Shown here piece after piece: positions 8,180-16,197 of a stretch of DNA of 38,578 nucleotides. Numbering within the stretch: position 1 is the first letter of the stretch; each line of letters begins with the position of its first letter. This DNA is from Burkholderiales bacterium (GTDB lineage: Bacteria; Pseudomonadota; Gammaproteobacteria; Burkholderiales; Casimicrobiaceae), in the NCBI GenBank assembly GCA_025354165.1, contig JANXNI010000018.1, positions 1 to 38,578 on the forward strand. Direction: 5' to 3'. Under the pieces are notes generated by a model. That model ran no database searches. It had not been told where the DNA came from and saw nothing but the letters and a program-made list of their open reading frames with translations. The position numbers and the translations under genes were made by a program.

Positions 8180-8224
8180 GGTTTTCTCGCTGAGGTTTCC
8201 GAAAAGGCAGAAAACTGGGTTCTA

Positions 8225-9595
8225 TCACTTTGCGGTCGCACCGCGAAGAGAGACTGTCACCGTTTCAAGATTTGCACTTGCTACAGCCCGCATCCCGGCG
8301 CTCACGGCGGGCAAGTCTGCCAAGAATGTCCAAAATTCCTGAGCCATTTGCAGCGCCCGCATCCACTCGCCCGTATCCCCGAGCGACGGGCGCTGAGCGG
8401 GCAGTGCTGTGTAACCCAAATCATCACGAAACTCTCCCGGCTTGTAGGCCATGCTCAGCATGTCGTAAACCGGCGCAAGCTGAAATCGCGGCGACGAGAG
8501 TTTTTGCAGATCGTCCACCAGCAAACTCAAGTTGCCGAAATGCATGTCGGTGTTACCGATGAGTCGGCCAAACTCGCGAATCGTGGCAATCTTTACAACG
8601 TCATCGGCAGCCAGATAGCCGCGAGCGCCAAGTGAATTGGCGGTCGCGGCCCAATGTTGTTGCGGCCCGCCGACCCAAGCTCGGTGGATCGCTCCGAGCG
8701 ACACAACGTGGCGCTTGCCGAACGCGCTCACTCGGTCGAAGCGCACAGATTCGAGATAAGTGTGTCGCTCACTTTGCAAAATGCGTGTTGCTGCTGCCGG
8801 TAATCCGTGGGCTCGCAAAACGGCACCTGCCAGATGTTCGGTATGCAGCAGATCATGCCAGCGCTCGCCAAATGGTGTACCGCGCGGCGGACTGAATTTG
8901 ACAATCAGACGCTCGTAACCGGAAGGCACATCAACATTCGCCAGAAACTTGGGTTGTTCCCCACCGGCCGATGAACCAGCGCGCGGTGCTTTGGTAATGT
9001 CGCGCGCAATTTCGTCGTAGTTGCGTGCGCGCGTCGATGGATTGGCCGATGCTTCCGGCAACAGCTCGCCGCGCTCGTCCCCCAATGTAAACGCGCCCGG
9101 GCTATCCTGCCCATGCGCTAGAAGCGTGTAGAGCACCTGATCCAGCGTCCATGAGTCGGGATTGCTGTCACCGAAACCCATGCTGAGACCACGCAGACGA
9201 CCGAGAAATCCTTGGGGTCGCAGCGGCTCAAGAAACCACGGCAATTCGCCAAGCGCTGTGAGCTGATAGCTGTTGTCGAGTGACGCGATGTGTACTCGCT
9301 GTCCGTCAAGATGAAACAGCGTGCCCCATCGCGTGGAATGCCCCGATCCGTCCGTCACGAACAGAGCTTGCTCGCCCGATTGCCCGAGGATGGGTTGCGG
9401 CAAGACGTAGCGCGTTGCGCGGGCTCGACCAATGGCCGCGACATGAGGCGCGAGATCGGCTAGCGCGCGAGAAATGCTCGCCTGGCTTTTTCCCGTAGCG
9501 CGCTGAAGCTCGGCGCTAGTCGCGACGCCAAGGCGCAATAACTCCGAGCGCACGGATTGCGCGCTCGCATTCTTGTCATGCATCAGCCGATTCAT
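8225..9595 (-). CDS. yjjJ: HipA-family kinase toxin with fused N-terminal winged helix (YjjJ/HipH type)
   Basis: HipA kinases phosphorylate translation factors (HipA itself targets GltX) and cause growth arrest. This 456-residue protein has the kinase elements: the Gly-rich loop SSAGGEQPKF, the ATP lysine in RLIVKFSPP, the catalytic loop IGNTDMHFGN with Asp350 and Asn355, and the metal-binding Asp378 in VYDMLSM. The first ~70 residues (SVRSELLRLGVATSAELQRA, GKSQASISRALADL) form a winged helix-turn-helix. Canonical hipBA operons carry a separate HipB antitoxin; here no separate gene is present, and the fused domain probably takes the DNA-binding role, as in E. coli YjjJ/HipH. ATG at 9595 and another at 9583 are both possible starts. 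The AT-rich region at 9594-9677 is its likely operator. Confidence 0.85.
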   Translation of the reverse strand: MNRLMHDKNASAQSVRSELLRLGVATSAELQRATGKSQASISRALADLAPHVAAIGRARATRYVLPQPILGQSGEQALFVTDGSGHSTRWGTLFHLDGQRVHIASLDNSYQLTALGELPWFLEPLRPQGFLGRLRGLSMGFGDSNPDSWTLDQVLYTLLAHGQDSPGAFTLGDERGELLPEASANPSTRARNYDEIARDITKAPRAGSSAGGEQPKFLANVDVPSGYERLIVKFSPPRGTPFGERWHDLLHTEHLAGAVLRAHGLPAAATRILQSERHTYLESVRFDRVSAFGKRHVVSLGAIHRAWVGGPQQHWAATANSLGARGYLAADDVVKIATIREFGRLIGNTDMHFGNLSLLVDDLQKLSSPRFQLAPVYDMLSMAYKPGEFRDDLGYTALPAQRPSLGDTGEWMRALQMAQEFWTFLADLPAVSAGMRAVASANLETVTVSLRGATAK

Positions 9596-9677
9596 GCATA
9601 GATTTTATTATAGAAAAACTATTCTAATTCAATAGTTTATGAATTATTATGACTAGCAAATGAATAGATTTTATTCA
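9594..9677. promoter_or_regulatory. AT-rich control region of the HipA-like gene
   Basis: This segment is strikingly A/T-rich against its GC-rich surroundings. ATAGATTTTATT occurs twice, at 9598-9609 and 9664-9675. TGAATA at 9661-9666 pairs with TATTCA at 9672-9677, ATAG at 9610-9613 pairs with CTAT at 9619-9622, and ATGCAT at 9594-9599 overlaps the start codon. The arrangement suits repeated binding by the winged helix at the protein's N-terminus, giving autorepression. It probably also contains the promoter, but several -10-like sequences are possible. Confidence 0.55.
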
Positions 9678-9688
9678 CAAATGACCGG

Positions 9689-11086
9689 CTAGCACAGCGG
9701 CGCAATCCGCGTCCATGGACGCGCCGACTCCAGCGCCCTTGCGGCGCGTAACACCAGCGCGTCACCGTGCATCGGACCGACGATTTGCGTCGACAGCGGC
9801 AAACCTTCCATATCAAAGCCGCAGGGGCAAACGCAGGCCGGCTGTTGCGTCAAATTGAATGGATACGAAAACGGAGTCCAGTCCAGAAAGTTGGCAATCG
9901 GCGTGTCCCATTCGTGCGACGCTTTTGCCTTAAATGCGGGCACGGAAACGCCGGGGGTGACGAGCAAGTCGAAACGTTCGTGAAACTTCCGCATCAACGT
10001 GCCCAGTTCGCCGCGACGCTTGATCAGCGCCTGCATTTCAGGCACGGTGACGCGGCTGCCCTGCTCTGCTTGCGCCGCTAGCGCAGGGTCGGCGAGCGCT
10101 TGTTGCGCGGGGGTCATGGCATTGAAAAGCGTGGCAGAACCAACGAACCAGAGTTTCAGCGTGATCTCCAGCGGGCACTCGAAGCCGGGGTCGATTTCTT
10201 CAACGTGCGCGCCCATTTCGGCGAGCGCTTCGACCGATTTGCGAACAGCGGCGGCGACTTCGGGATGCACGTCTTTCACGTAACCAAGCGTTGGGCTGAA
10301 GGCGATACGCAGGCCACGAACACCGTCGTTCAACCCAACGGTGTAATCGCGCGGATCAAACGGCAACGATGTCCAGTCGCGCGCATCGGGACGGGAGATG
10401 ACATTCATCAACATGGCTGCGTCGGTCACGTGACGCGTGTGTGGCCCTAAATGCGCGACGGTGCCGAACGGCGACAGCGGCCACGCCGGCACGCGCCCGA
10501 ACGAGGGCTTTAGTCCGAAGCCACCCGTAAACGCAGCCGGGATGCGCACGCTGCCAGCCCCGTCCGTGCCAACCGAGAGCGGCCCGATGCCCGCCGCCAC
10601 CGCCGCCGCGCTGCCGCCGGACGAGCCTCCGGGCGTGCGATCGGTGTTCCATGGGTTCCGCGTGACCCCCGTCAACGTGTTGTCGGTCGTGCCCTTGATT
10701 CCAAATTCCGGTGTCGTCGTTTTGCCGAACATCACAAGGCCCGCGTCGCGAATTCGCGCAACGCTTGGCGCATCGTCAACCCAGGCTTGCGTGGCATCCA
10801 CCGTGCGCGAGCCGCGAAGCGTCGGCCAGCCTTTCGTCAGGATCAAATCCTTGATCGAAATCGGCACGCCATCGAGCGGTGACAGCGGTACGCCAGCCTG
10901 CCAACGCGCCTCGGAAGCCTTGGCGTCGGTAAATGTTCTTTCGCGATCCTCGAAGCAGAACGCATTGAGCTTTGGCTGCCACGCATCGAGACGAGTGAAC
11001 ACGGAGGTGACGACCTCCACCGGCGAGGCTTCCTTGCGGCGGAAGCAGCGGGACAATTCTTCAGCGGAGAGGTCGGCGAGGTTCAC
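9689..11086 (-). CDS. Amidase signature family hydrolase
   Basis: The protein shows the full Ser-cisSer-Lys catalytic set. Counted from the GTG at 11086 these are Lys79 in VPISIKDLI, Ser155 in PGGSSGGSAAA and nucleophile Ser179 in GTDGAGSVRIPA. The length of 465 residues is normal for amidases such as AtzF- or GatA-related members, but adjoining genes do not make a tRNA amidotransferase, so a stand-alone amidase is likely; the substrate is unknown. The frame extends 38 residues upstream to 11200, but GTG 11086 has AGGA eight bases upstream and the added residues are not typical of the family. Confidence 0.85.
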   Translation of the reverse strand: MNLADLSAEELSRCFRRKEASPVEVVTSVFTRLDAWQPKLNAFCFEDRERTFTDAKASEARWQAGVPLSPLDGVPISIKDLILTKGWPTLRGSRTVDATQAWVDDAPSVARIRDAGLVMFGKTTTPEFGIKGTTDNTLTGVTRNPWNTDRTPGGSSGGSAAAVAAGIGPLSVGTDGAGSVRIPAAFTGGFGLKPSFGRVPAWPLSPFGTVAHLGPHTRHVTDAAMLMNVISRPDARDWTSLPFDPRDYTVGLNDGVRGLRIAFSPTLGYVKDVHPEVAAAVRKSVEALAEMGAHVEEIDPGFECPLEITLKLWFVGSATLFNAMTPAQQALADPALAAQAEQGSRVTVPEMQALIKRRGELGTLMRKFHERFDLLVTPGVSVPAFKAKASHEWDTPIANFLDWTPFSYPFNLTQQPACVCPCGFDMEGLPLSTQIVGPMHGDALVLRAARALESARPWTRIAPLC

Positions 11087-11284
11087 TTTGATGTTCCTGA
11101 GTTCGATGAGACGCGGCGCACGGAGATACTTGTTGAGCGTACGACAAACATAGGCTAGCGCACGATCCGCCGGAGCAGTCAGCTTCGGTTCACGCGGCAA
11201 TACGGCTTTAGGCTGAAACGCCTATTTCATTAGGGCTAGGATGCGTAAATTGCTAATGTCGATTATTCATATAAATCGTGTTTA

Positions 11285-11321
11285 GCCCATTATCAGCAGG
11301 GATTTCATCAAAAAGCTGTTG
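11285..11321. repeat. Short repeat shared with 20851-20887
   Basis: The 37 bases here and at 20851-20887 are alike at 28 positions, with 20 of the last 22 identical (GGATTTCATCAAAAAGCTGT against GGACTTCATCCAAAAGCTGT). GCCCAT occurs at the same distance in both. Here it covers the stop codon of the alpha/beta hydrolase gene; there it lies upstream of an OmpA-like remnant. The origin is unknown. Confidence 0.35.
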
Positions 11322-12156
11322 AATTCAGCGAGCCGCCTGCAACCCACGTTTCAATCGCCAAACGCACCTCCTCCGGTCGCTCGGTCACCGGCCAGTGATG
11401 ACAGTCAATCGCGGCGAATGAGACGTTCACGAGCGCAGAAAACTCGCGCCGGGTTTCGACTTCGCTGGCGAACGTCGCGCCGGTGGAAAGCAGCACACGA
11501 ACGGGACAGCCGATCTTCGCAAAGTCCGGCGCGGGTCGCAGCAGTTCAACGACATCCTGCAAATACTGCGCGCTGTGAATGTGCTTCAGGTCGGCGCGGG
11601 TCGAGCTGTATTGCTTGATGAAGGCTTCGGTGTTCTCGGGCGACTTCAGCGCAATGCGCGCCGCGCGATCCAGTTCGCGCAAATCGAGCGGCTCAATGTG
11701 GCGACGATACAGGCCCAGCCTGTTGGCGAAGCGAATCAACGCAGCTGCTACGGAAAAAACAGGTGACGCCGTGAGAATCCACTGATTTTTCGGCAAAAGC
11801 GCCGTGCGCAATACCGGATCAATGAGGAAAAGCGAAGTCATGCGCTCGGGATACGTCGCGGCGAAATGCAGGGCGACTTGCGCGCCGAGACTGTGACCGA
11901 CGATGACGGCGCGTTCCTGCCCGGTCTCGTTCAGCGACGTCAAGAGATCACCGACCCAAGTGTCAAGATCGCCACGATCTCTGACCATTGCATCCGCGCC
12001 GTGCCCGCGCAAATCAGGCGTCAGCAGATCATGCGTCCCCGCGAGCGAAGTCTGCTCGACAAACTCGCTCCAGCGCGTGTGATTGCTCGCGAGGCCGTGC
12101 AGCAGCGCGACCGCGTTACGCGCGATGACTGGCTCCGAAAGTGGTGGCCAGAAAAT
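11308..12156 (-). CDS. Alpha/beta hydrolase lacking an ordinary start codon
   Basis: The sequence shows a complete alpha/beta hydrolase: the oxyanion region VALLHGLASNHTRW, DLRGHG, nucleophile elbow VIVGHSLGAQ, the acid region after VRVLLSTG and His in DCHHWPVTE. The conserved N-terminal part lies in frame only upstream of the first usual start (TTG at 12012), which would remove the first strand and the oxyanion loop. The frame begins immediately after the TAG (12157-12159) of the preceding gene with ATT at 12154-12156; no ATG, GTG or TTG occurs before 12012. AAGGG sits just upstream of the ATT. A rare ATT start or TAG readthrough could give 282 residues; decay of the original start is also possible. 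Confidence 0.7.
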   Translation of the reverse strand: MFWPPLSEPVIARNAVALLHGLASNHTRWSEFVEQTSLAGTHDLLTPDLRGHGADAMVRDRGDLDTWVGDLLTSLNETGQERAVIVGHSLGAQVALHFAATYPERMTSLFLIDPVLRTALLPKNQWILTASPVFSVAAALIRFANRLGLYRRHIEPLDLRELDRAARIALKSPENTEAFIKQYSSTRADLKHIHSAQYLQDVVELLRPAPDFAKIGCPVRVLLSTGATFASEVETRREFSALVNVSFAAIDCHHWPVTERPEEVRLAIETWVAGGSLNSTAF

Positions 12157-12846
12157 CTAGCCCTTACTCACGCGCCCAATGCCACTGACGTTCGTCGAAA
12201 CGTCTGTCGCCGCGCCCTTCCAGCTCAAGCTGCCAACACCGCTGACATTCGCCCGCAGCGATTTCTCAGCGCGCACATGAGCGCTGCCGACGCCGGACAG
12301 ACTGGTGTCCACGCGATCTGCCGCGAGCGCGTCCGCCTCCAGACTCCCGACGCCAGAGAGCTCTGCTTTGAACGAATCAACGCGCCCATTCAACGTGATG
12401 CTGCCAACGCCGGAGGTCTCAACTGCAAGCTCGCCACCATTAAATCCGCTTGCGTCAATTGACACCGTTCCAGAGTTTTCAAGGCGCTTGATGCGGCGCG
12501 CGGTGACTTCAAAAACGATATCAGTTTTCGACAACGTTGCGCCTTTGGTGGACAGTGTCAGCACGCCGTCTTTCACTTCGGTTTTGATGAGCGGCAGGAT
12601 GTTGTCATCAGCCTTGACGATAAGTGTGTCGTTGTCACCGATGCGCAGTTTGAGCTTGCCAATTCCGGTTGCATCGATGCTGTCAAAGCTTGCAACAGCG
12701 CGAGTCTCGCTCGCAGCAACGCCACTACCCTTCACCTTGGAGTCGCCGTCGTTAAAGGTGATGCTGATGCCGTCGCATGCGGTCAGACAGAGCGCAACCA
12801 CGCCAACCAAAGCAGCCTGAACGCCGCGTGTTGAGAAAATATTCAT
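12157..12846 (-). CDS. DUF2807 (GIN-domain) lipoprotein
   Basis: The first 24 residues form a lipoprotein signal peptide ending LCLTAC, with Cys24 as the lipidated residue. Asp25 follows, which in enteric bacteria favours retention in the inner membrane. The mature 205 residues contain repeated beta-helix turns (FDSIDATGIGKLKL, SGVGSITLNG, LSGVGSLEADAL, VSGVGSLSWKG) characteristic of the auto-transporter-adhesin-like GIN domain. Function in this family is not established; a structural or anti-stress envelope role is plausible. The gene starts two bases after the SPFH stop, and its own TAG is followed directly by the hydrolase frame, so all three are likely one transcript. Confidence 0.85.
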   Translation of the reverse strand: MNIFSTRGVQAALVGVVALCLTACDGISITFNDGDSKVKGSGVAASETRAVASFDSIDATGIGKLKLRIGDNDTLIVKADDNILPLIKTEVKDGVLTLSTKGATLSKTDIVFEVTARRIKRLENSGTVSIDASGFNGGELAVETSGVGSITLNGRVDSFKAELSGVGSLEADALAADRVDTSLSGVGSAHVRAEKSLRANVSGVGSLSWKGAATDVSTNVSGIGRVSKG

Positions 12847-12848
12847 GA

Positions 12849-14246
12849 CTAGGCGATCGCTTTCTGCGACTTGAGCACGCTCGTCGCCGTCGTCACAAGG
12901 CTCGCGATATCGGTCAAATTCTGCGGCACCACAATTGTGTTACCCGTCTTCGCGATATTGCCGAGCGCGGCAATGTATTGCTCCGCTACTTTCAGGTTCA
13001 CGGCCTGCAAGCCGCCTTGCGATTCAATGGCCATGGCGATCTTTCGGATGGCTTCCGCGTTGGCGTCAGCCTTTGCCAGAATCGCCGCAGCTTCGCCCTG
13101 TGCCTGATTGATGTCGGAGATTTTGTTGCCTTCAGATTTGGCAATCGCGGCTTCTTTCTGACCCATCGCGATGTTGATCTGCTCCTGCTTGCGACCTTCC
13201 GACGCGGCGATCAATGCGCGCTTCTCACGCTCAGCCGTAATCTGCGCCTGCATGGCGTGCAGAATTTCCTTCGGCGGCGTCAAATCCTTGATCTCGTAGC
13301 GCAGCACTTTCACGCCCCAGTTGCCTGCGGCCAGATCAAGCGCGCTCACGACCGCGTGGTTGATCATGTCGCGCTCTTCGAACGTTTTGTCGAGTTCCAG
13401 TTTGCCCACGATGCTGCGCAGTGTCGTCTGGGCGAGCTGCGTGATGGCCAGCATGAAATTCGAAGAACCGTAGGTCGCGAGCTTCGGATCGGTCACCTGA
13501 AAATACAGAATACCGTCCACCTGCAACTGCGTGTTATCACGCGTGATGCACACCTGCGGCGGCACATCAAGCGGCACTTCGCGAAGATCGTGTTTGGCAG
13601 AAATGCGATCCACAAACGGAATGGTGAAGCGCAAACCGGGTTCCAGCACGCGGTCAAAGCGACCGAGCCGCTCGACGACCAACGCGCGCTGCTGCGGCAC
13701 GACGCGGATTGCCTTGATGACAAAAATAATGCCGACAATAAATATTGCAGGCAAAACGAGCGAACTAAATAAACCACTCATGGTGATCTCCCCTAAAAAA
13801 CCGTTGATGACGGAACTGAAAACGTCGTTAATGTTGTTGAATTCTTTGAAGTCGGTGTTCGACTTCCACTTGCCTGACCAGAGAAATTTGCCAACCCCAA
13901 GCGCCGGCAGCACGAAAAAGACCAGGCGAAAAATGAGCTTCCCACTGTCAAAATGCTTTTCGGGAATCTCACCGCCGTCGTACTTCGGCATCGCAATCGA
14001 TGTTGGCTGCGGCGTGATTGTTTTTGCCGGATCGGCAGCGCGAACGCCTTGACCAGTTGGCTGTTGAGACGAGCCCGGACGAGTGTCAGTCATCTCGGTC
14101 TTCGGTTTGCCAGCGACGTTACCGGTCGTTTTGCCGCCCGAGTTCTTCGCTACCCAGTCTTTCAGACGCGACTCGATCTGCTTGCCCACGTCGGCGAGCA
14201 ACCGCGACAACGGATCTTCGCCAGGGGGTTTGTTTGGAGTCGCCAT
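12849..14246 (-). CDS. SPFH/stomatin-like membrane protein (QmcA/paraslipin type) with long N-terminal extension
   Basis: SPFH proteins form oligomeric cages in the inner membrane and help control membrane proteases and lipid domains. From about residue 156 the protein is a typical paraslipin: membrane segment LVLPAIFIVGIIFVIKAI, VPQQRALVVERLGRF, PGLRFTIPFVD, band-7 core, then a coiled coil of Ala, Glu, Lys and Gln and a C-terminal tail. The first 155 residues are unusual: a charged, Pro/Thr-rich stretch plus a second hydrophobic segment IFRLVFFVLPALGVGKF. A GGGGAG ribosome binding site stands close before the internal ATG at about 13781, which would yield the usual 310-residue form. Both products may be made, or the upstream part may be a separate gene fused in frame. 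It follows nfeD by 22 bases. Confidence 0.85.
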   Translation of the reverse strand: MATPNKPPGEDPLSRLLADVGKQIESRLKDWVAKNSGGKTTGNVAGKPKTEMTDTRPGSSQQPTGQGVRAADPAKTITPQPTSIAMPKYDGGEIPEKHFDSGKLIFRLVFFVLPALGVGKFLWSGKWKSNTDFKEFNNINDVFSSVINGFLGEITMSGLFSSLVLPAIFIVGIIFVIKAIRVVPQQRALVVERLGRFDRVLEPGLRFTIPFVDRISAKHDLREVPLDVPPQVCITRDNTQLQVDGILYFQVTDPKLATYGSSNFMLAITQLAQTTLRSIVGKLELDKTFEERDMINHAVVSALDLAAGNWGVKVLRYEIKDLTPPKEILHAMQAQITAEREKRALIAASEGRKQEQINIAMGQKEAAIAKSEGNKISDINQAQGEAAAILAKADANAEAIRKIAMAIESQGGLQAVNLKVAEQYIAALGNIAKTGNTIVVPQNLTDIASLVTTATSVLKSQKAIA

Positions 14247-14268
14247 TAGCGCACGGTTGCCGTTGCGA

Positions 14269-14688
14269 TCACGCGGGCACCGGCCCGAGCACTAATTGCG
14301 AGCCGCGCATCTCGACAATCACCATCTGCTCGCGCTTGGGGGTCGCCGCCGAATCGAGCAGCCCATCCCACTGCGTGCCGCGATACTGCACTCGGGCGGT
14401 GCCGTCGTCGTGCCACTCAATCACGCTGACGCGCTGACCCACATCAAGGTTGTTGGAAAGTTTGGGTTGCTTCATGAAGCGCGCTTTCCAGCGATTGACG
14501 GCGAGCGTACCCGCGACCTCAATCGCCGCGGCGATACCCCATTGCCAGCCTGTTTCGAGCCCGAACATCGCGACCACGCCGCCCGCCACGCAGGCGAGGG
14601 CAACGATCAACAGGTAGAAAGTACCCGTCATCATTTCGACGCCGACCAGGATGGCGGCGGCGATCCACCAAAGGTATTGCAGTGCCAT
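14269..14688 (-). CDS. NfeD-like membrane protein
   Basis: NfeD proteins partner SPFH proteins and are encoded next to them; this gene is directly upstream of the SPFH gene in the same operon. The 139-residue short form has two to three transmembrane helices at the N-terminus (YLWWIAAAILVGVEMMTGTFYLLIVALACVAGGVVAMF) and a C-terminal OB-fold-like beta domain containing VGQRVSVIEWHDDGTARVQYRGTQWD. The ATG at 14688 has GGAGA about eight bases upstream and gives MALQYLWW, so it is preferred to the frame's earlier start at 14760. The serine protease domain of long NfeD is absent. Confidence 0.85.
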   Translation of the reverse strand: MALQYLWWIAAAILVGVEMMTGTFYLLIVALACVAGGVVAMFGLETGWQWGIAAAIEVAGTLAVNRWKARFMKQPKLSNNLDVGQRVSVIEWHDDGTARVQYRGTQWDGLLDSAATPKREQMVIVEMRGSQLVLGPVPA

Positions 14689-14874
14689 ATCGCTTTCTCC
14701 GATTCGCTTTGCGCTTTGTTGTGAGGATGATACGGACGAAAGCGCCCCGCGCAAAGGCAATTACCCGCAAGTCAGCCCCGTGCACCCGCAGCTGGTCGCA
14801 TGCAGCGGAAAACAGGCCTTCGCGCAAGCGAAAAGGCCACATGTCGCAGCGCACAAAAACCGCACCGCACCCCG

Positions 14875-14880
14875 TATAAT
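14875..14880 (+). promoter_or_regulatory. Candidate sigma-70 -10 box for the fmdB operon
   Basis: A perfect TATAAT lies 74 bases upstream of the fmdB-like ATG in the 265-base divergent region between nfeD and fmdB. No good TTGACA match occurs 16-18 bases upstream, so the promoter may be weak or depend on an activator. It is a reasonable promoter for fmdB, DUF502 and aspS together. Confidence 0.4.
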
Positions 14881-14953
14881 CAAAGGTTTAGCGCACTTTG
14901 CGCACGCATTTCGCCATCGCGGCAACTGCGTCATTGACGAAACCTTCTGCACC

Positions 14954-15292
14954 ATGCCCATTTACGAATACGCCTGCCCCGACTGTGGTTACACCTACGA
15001 CCACATGCAAAAGCTCGCCGACGCGCCAATCGCCGCCTGCCCAAAGTGCGGCAGCGCCAAATATTTCAAGAAGCTTTCCGCTGCGGGCTTCGCGCTGAAG
15101 GGCACAGGCTGGTACGTGACCGATTTCCGCGACGGCGGCAAAAAACCAGCGGAAACCAAAGAAGGCACCGCCGCTCCCGCGACCGCTCCCGCATCCGCCC
15201 CGGCGGCAGCCGGAACGCCCGCCGCCGCGCCCTCGCCTGCCCCTGCTCCCGCACCCGCGCCAGCCCCCGCAAGTTCGGGCAAAAGCGAATAG
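14954..15292 (+). CDS. FmdB-family zinc-ribbon protein
   Basis: The 112-residue protein opens MPIYEYACPDCGYTYDHMQK and continues AACPKCGS, giving the CxxC...CxxC zinc ribbon of the FmdB/CxxC_CxxC_SSSS family. The aromatic stretch FALKGTGWYVTDF follows. The second half is a low-complexity Ala/Pro tail (APAPAPAPAPA), typical for proteobacterial members. Members were first linked to formamidase and amide regulation, but most are of unknown role. ATG 14954 is chosen by family alignment; an upstream extension has no support. In betaproteobacteria this gene commonly heads fmdB / DUF502 / aspS, as here. Confidence 0.9.
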   Translation: MPIYEYACPDCGYTYDHMQKLADAPIAACPKCGSAKYFKKLSAAGFALKGTGWYVTDFRDGGKKPAETKEGTAAPATAPASAPAAAGTPAAAPSPAPAPAPAPAPASSGKSE

Positions 15293-15305
15293 GCGAGACG
15301 GCATC

Positions 15306-15950
15306 GTGAAACTCATCCGCAAATATCTGCTCGCGGGCCTGTTGGTGCTGGTGCCAATTGGCATCACGATCTGGGTGCTGCATTTTTTGATCACCTCACT
15401 CGATCAAACTATTCTGTTGCTTCCGATGCAGTGGCGTCCCACGTGGCAGGGCGAACTCATCCCCGGTTTCGGAATCATCCTCGCGTTTGCGCTGCTGCTG
15501 GTGACTGGCATCATTGCCAGCAATGTGTTCGGCAAGCAGTTTGTCAAGGCGTGGGACAACCTGGTGCAACGCATTCCCGTGGTCGGCGGCATCTACAAAA
15601 GCGTCAAGCAACTCACCGATCCCGTGCTCTCGGAGAACGGCCAGGCGTTCAGCAAAGCCGTACTCATCGAGTTCCCGCATCCGGGGTTGCACTCGATTGC
15701 GTTCCTGACCAACAAAGTCGAGGGCGAGCTGCGTACCAAACTCGGTGAAGATCATGTGGCGGTGTACATCCCCACCACGCCAAACCCAACGGGTGGCTAC
15801 ATGCTGCTGGTGCCGAAGGCGCGCCTCGTGCCGCTCGACATGAGCGTCGATCAGGCGCTCAAATACATCATCTCGATGGGTGTCGCCGCGCCGCCATCAC
15901 CCGGCACCATCCTGCCCGCGACCTTCGGCTTGCCAGACAATCGAAATTGA
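15306..15950 (+). CDS. DUF502-family inner-membrane protein
   Basis: This 214-residue protein carries two transmembrane segments: YLLAGLLVLVPIGITIWVL near the N-terminus and FGIIILAFALLLVTGIIAS-like sequence around residue 55. It has the DUF502 core PVVGGIYKSVKQLTDPV, FPHPGLHSIAFLTN and VYIPTTPNPTGGYMLLVP. The start is a GTG at 15306, thirteen bases after fmdB. The family function is unknown; conserved linkage to aspS suggests a housekeeping envelope role. Confidence 0.9.
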   Translation: MKLIRKYLLAGLLVLVPIGITIWVLHFLITSLDQTILLLPMQWRPTWQGELIPGFGIILAFALLLVTGIIASNVFGKQFVKAWDNLVQRIPVVGGIYKSVKQLTDPVLSENGQAFSKAVLIEFPHPGLHSIAFLTNKVEGELRTKLGEDHVAVYIPTTPNPTGGYMLLVPKARLVPLDMSVDQALKYIISMGVAAPPSPGTILPATFGLPDNRN

Positions 15951-16197
15951 TTGGGTGGGTGGCGCTCCTGCATAAACACGGTAGCGAGCGCGACTCTCCC
16001 GAACCAAACAAATTTAGCGAGCGGCGCTTCTCCCAAAGGAGGCGACTCATCCCAAGTCGTCATGCTCGCCACAAGCGGGAATCCAGTTTGTGAACCGGGC
16101 GAGAGCCCCAATCAAAAAGTGGTTCACATGCTTACCGCCTGAATGCCCGCTAGCGCGAGCATGACGACAAAAAATTCAGTTTCAATCGAGTATCAAA
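15951..16197. repeat. Repeat-filled gap with 14-bp inverted repeat before aspS
   Basis: GTCGTCATGCTCGC at 16056-16069 is the exact reverse complement of GCGAGCATGACGAC at 16155-16168. The left arm continues CACAAGCGGGAATCCAG, the element seen in inverse orientation at 4172-4203. GGGTGGGTGG at 15954-15963 echoes the GTAGGGTGGG motif elsewhere. No protein of note is encoded. The repeat sits between DUF502 and aspS, so transcription of aspS must pass through it or start after it. Confidence 0.6.

Noticed and set aside
9689-11200. Amidase as GatA of a tRNA amidotransferase
   Set aside because: No gatB or gatC is near and the flanking genes are unrelated; stand-alone amidase is more likely.
15139-15289. 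Coding repeat in the fmdB-like tail as a mobile or CRISPR-like array
   Set aside because: It is simple Ala/Pro low complexity, usual for this family, with no spacers.
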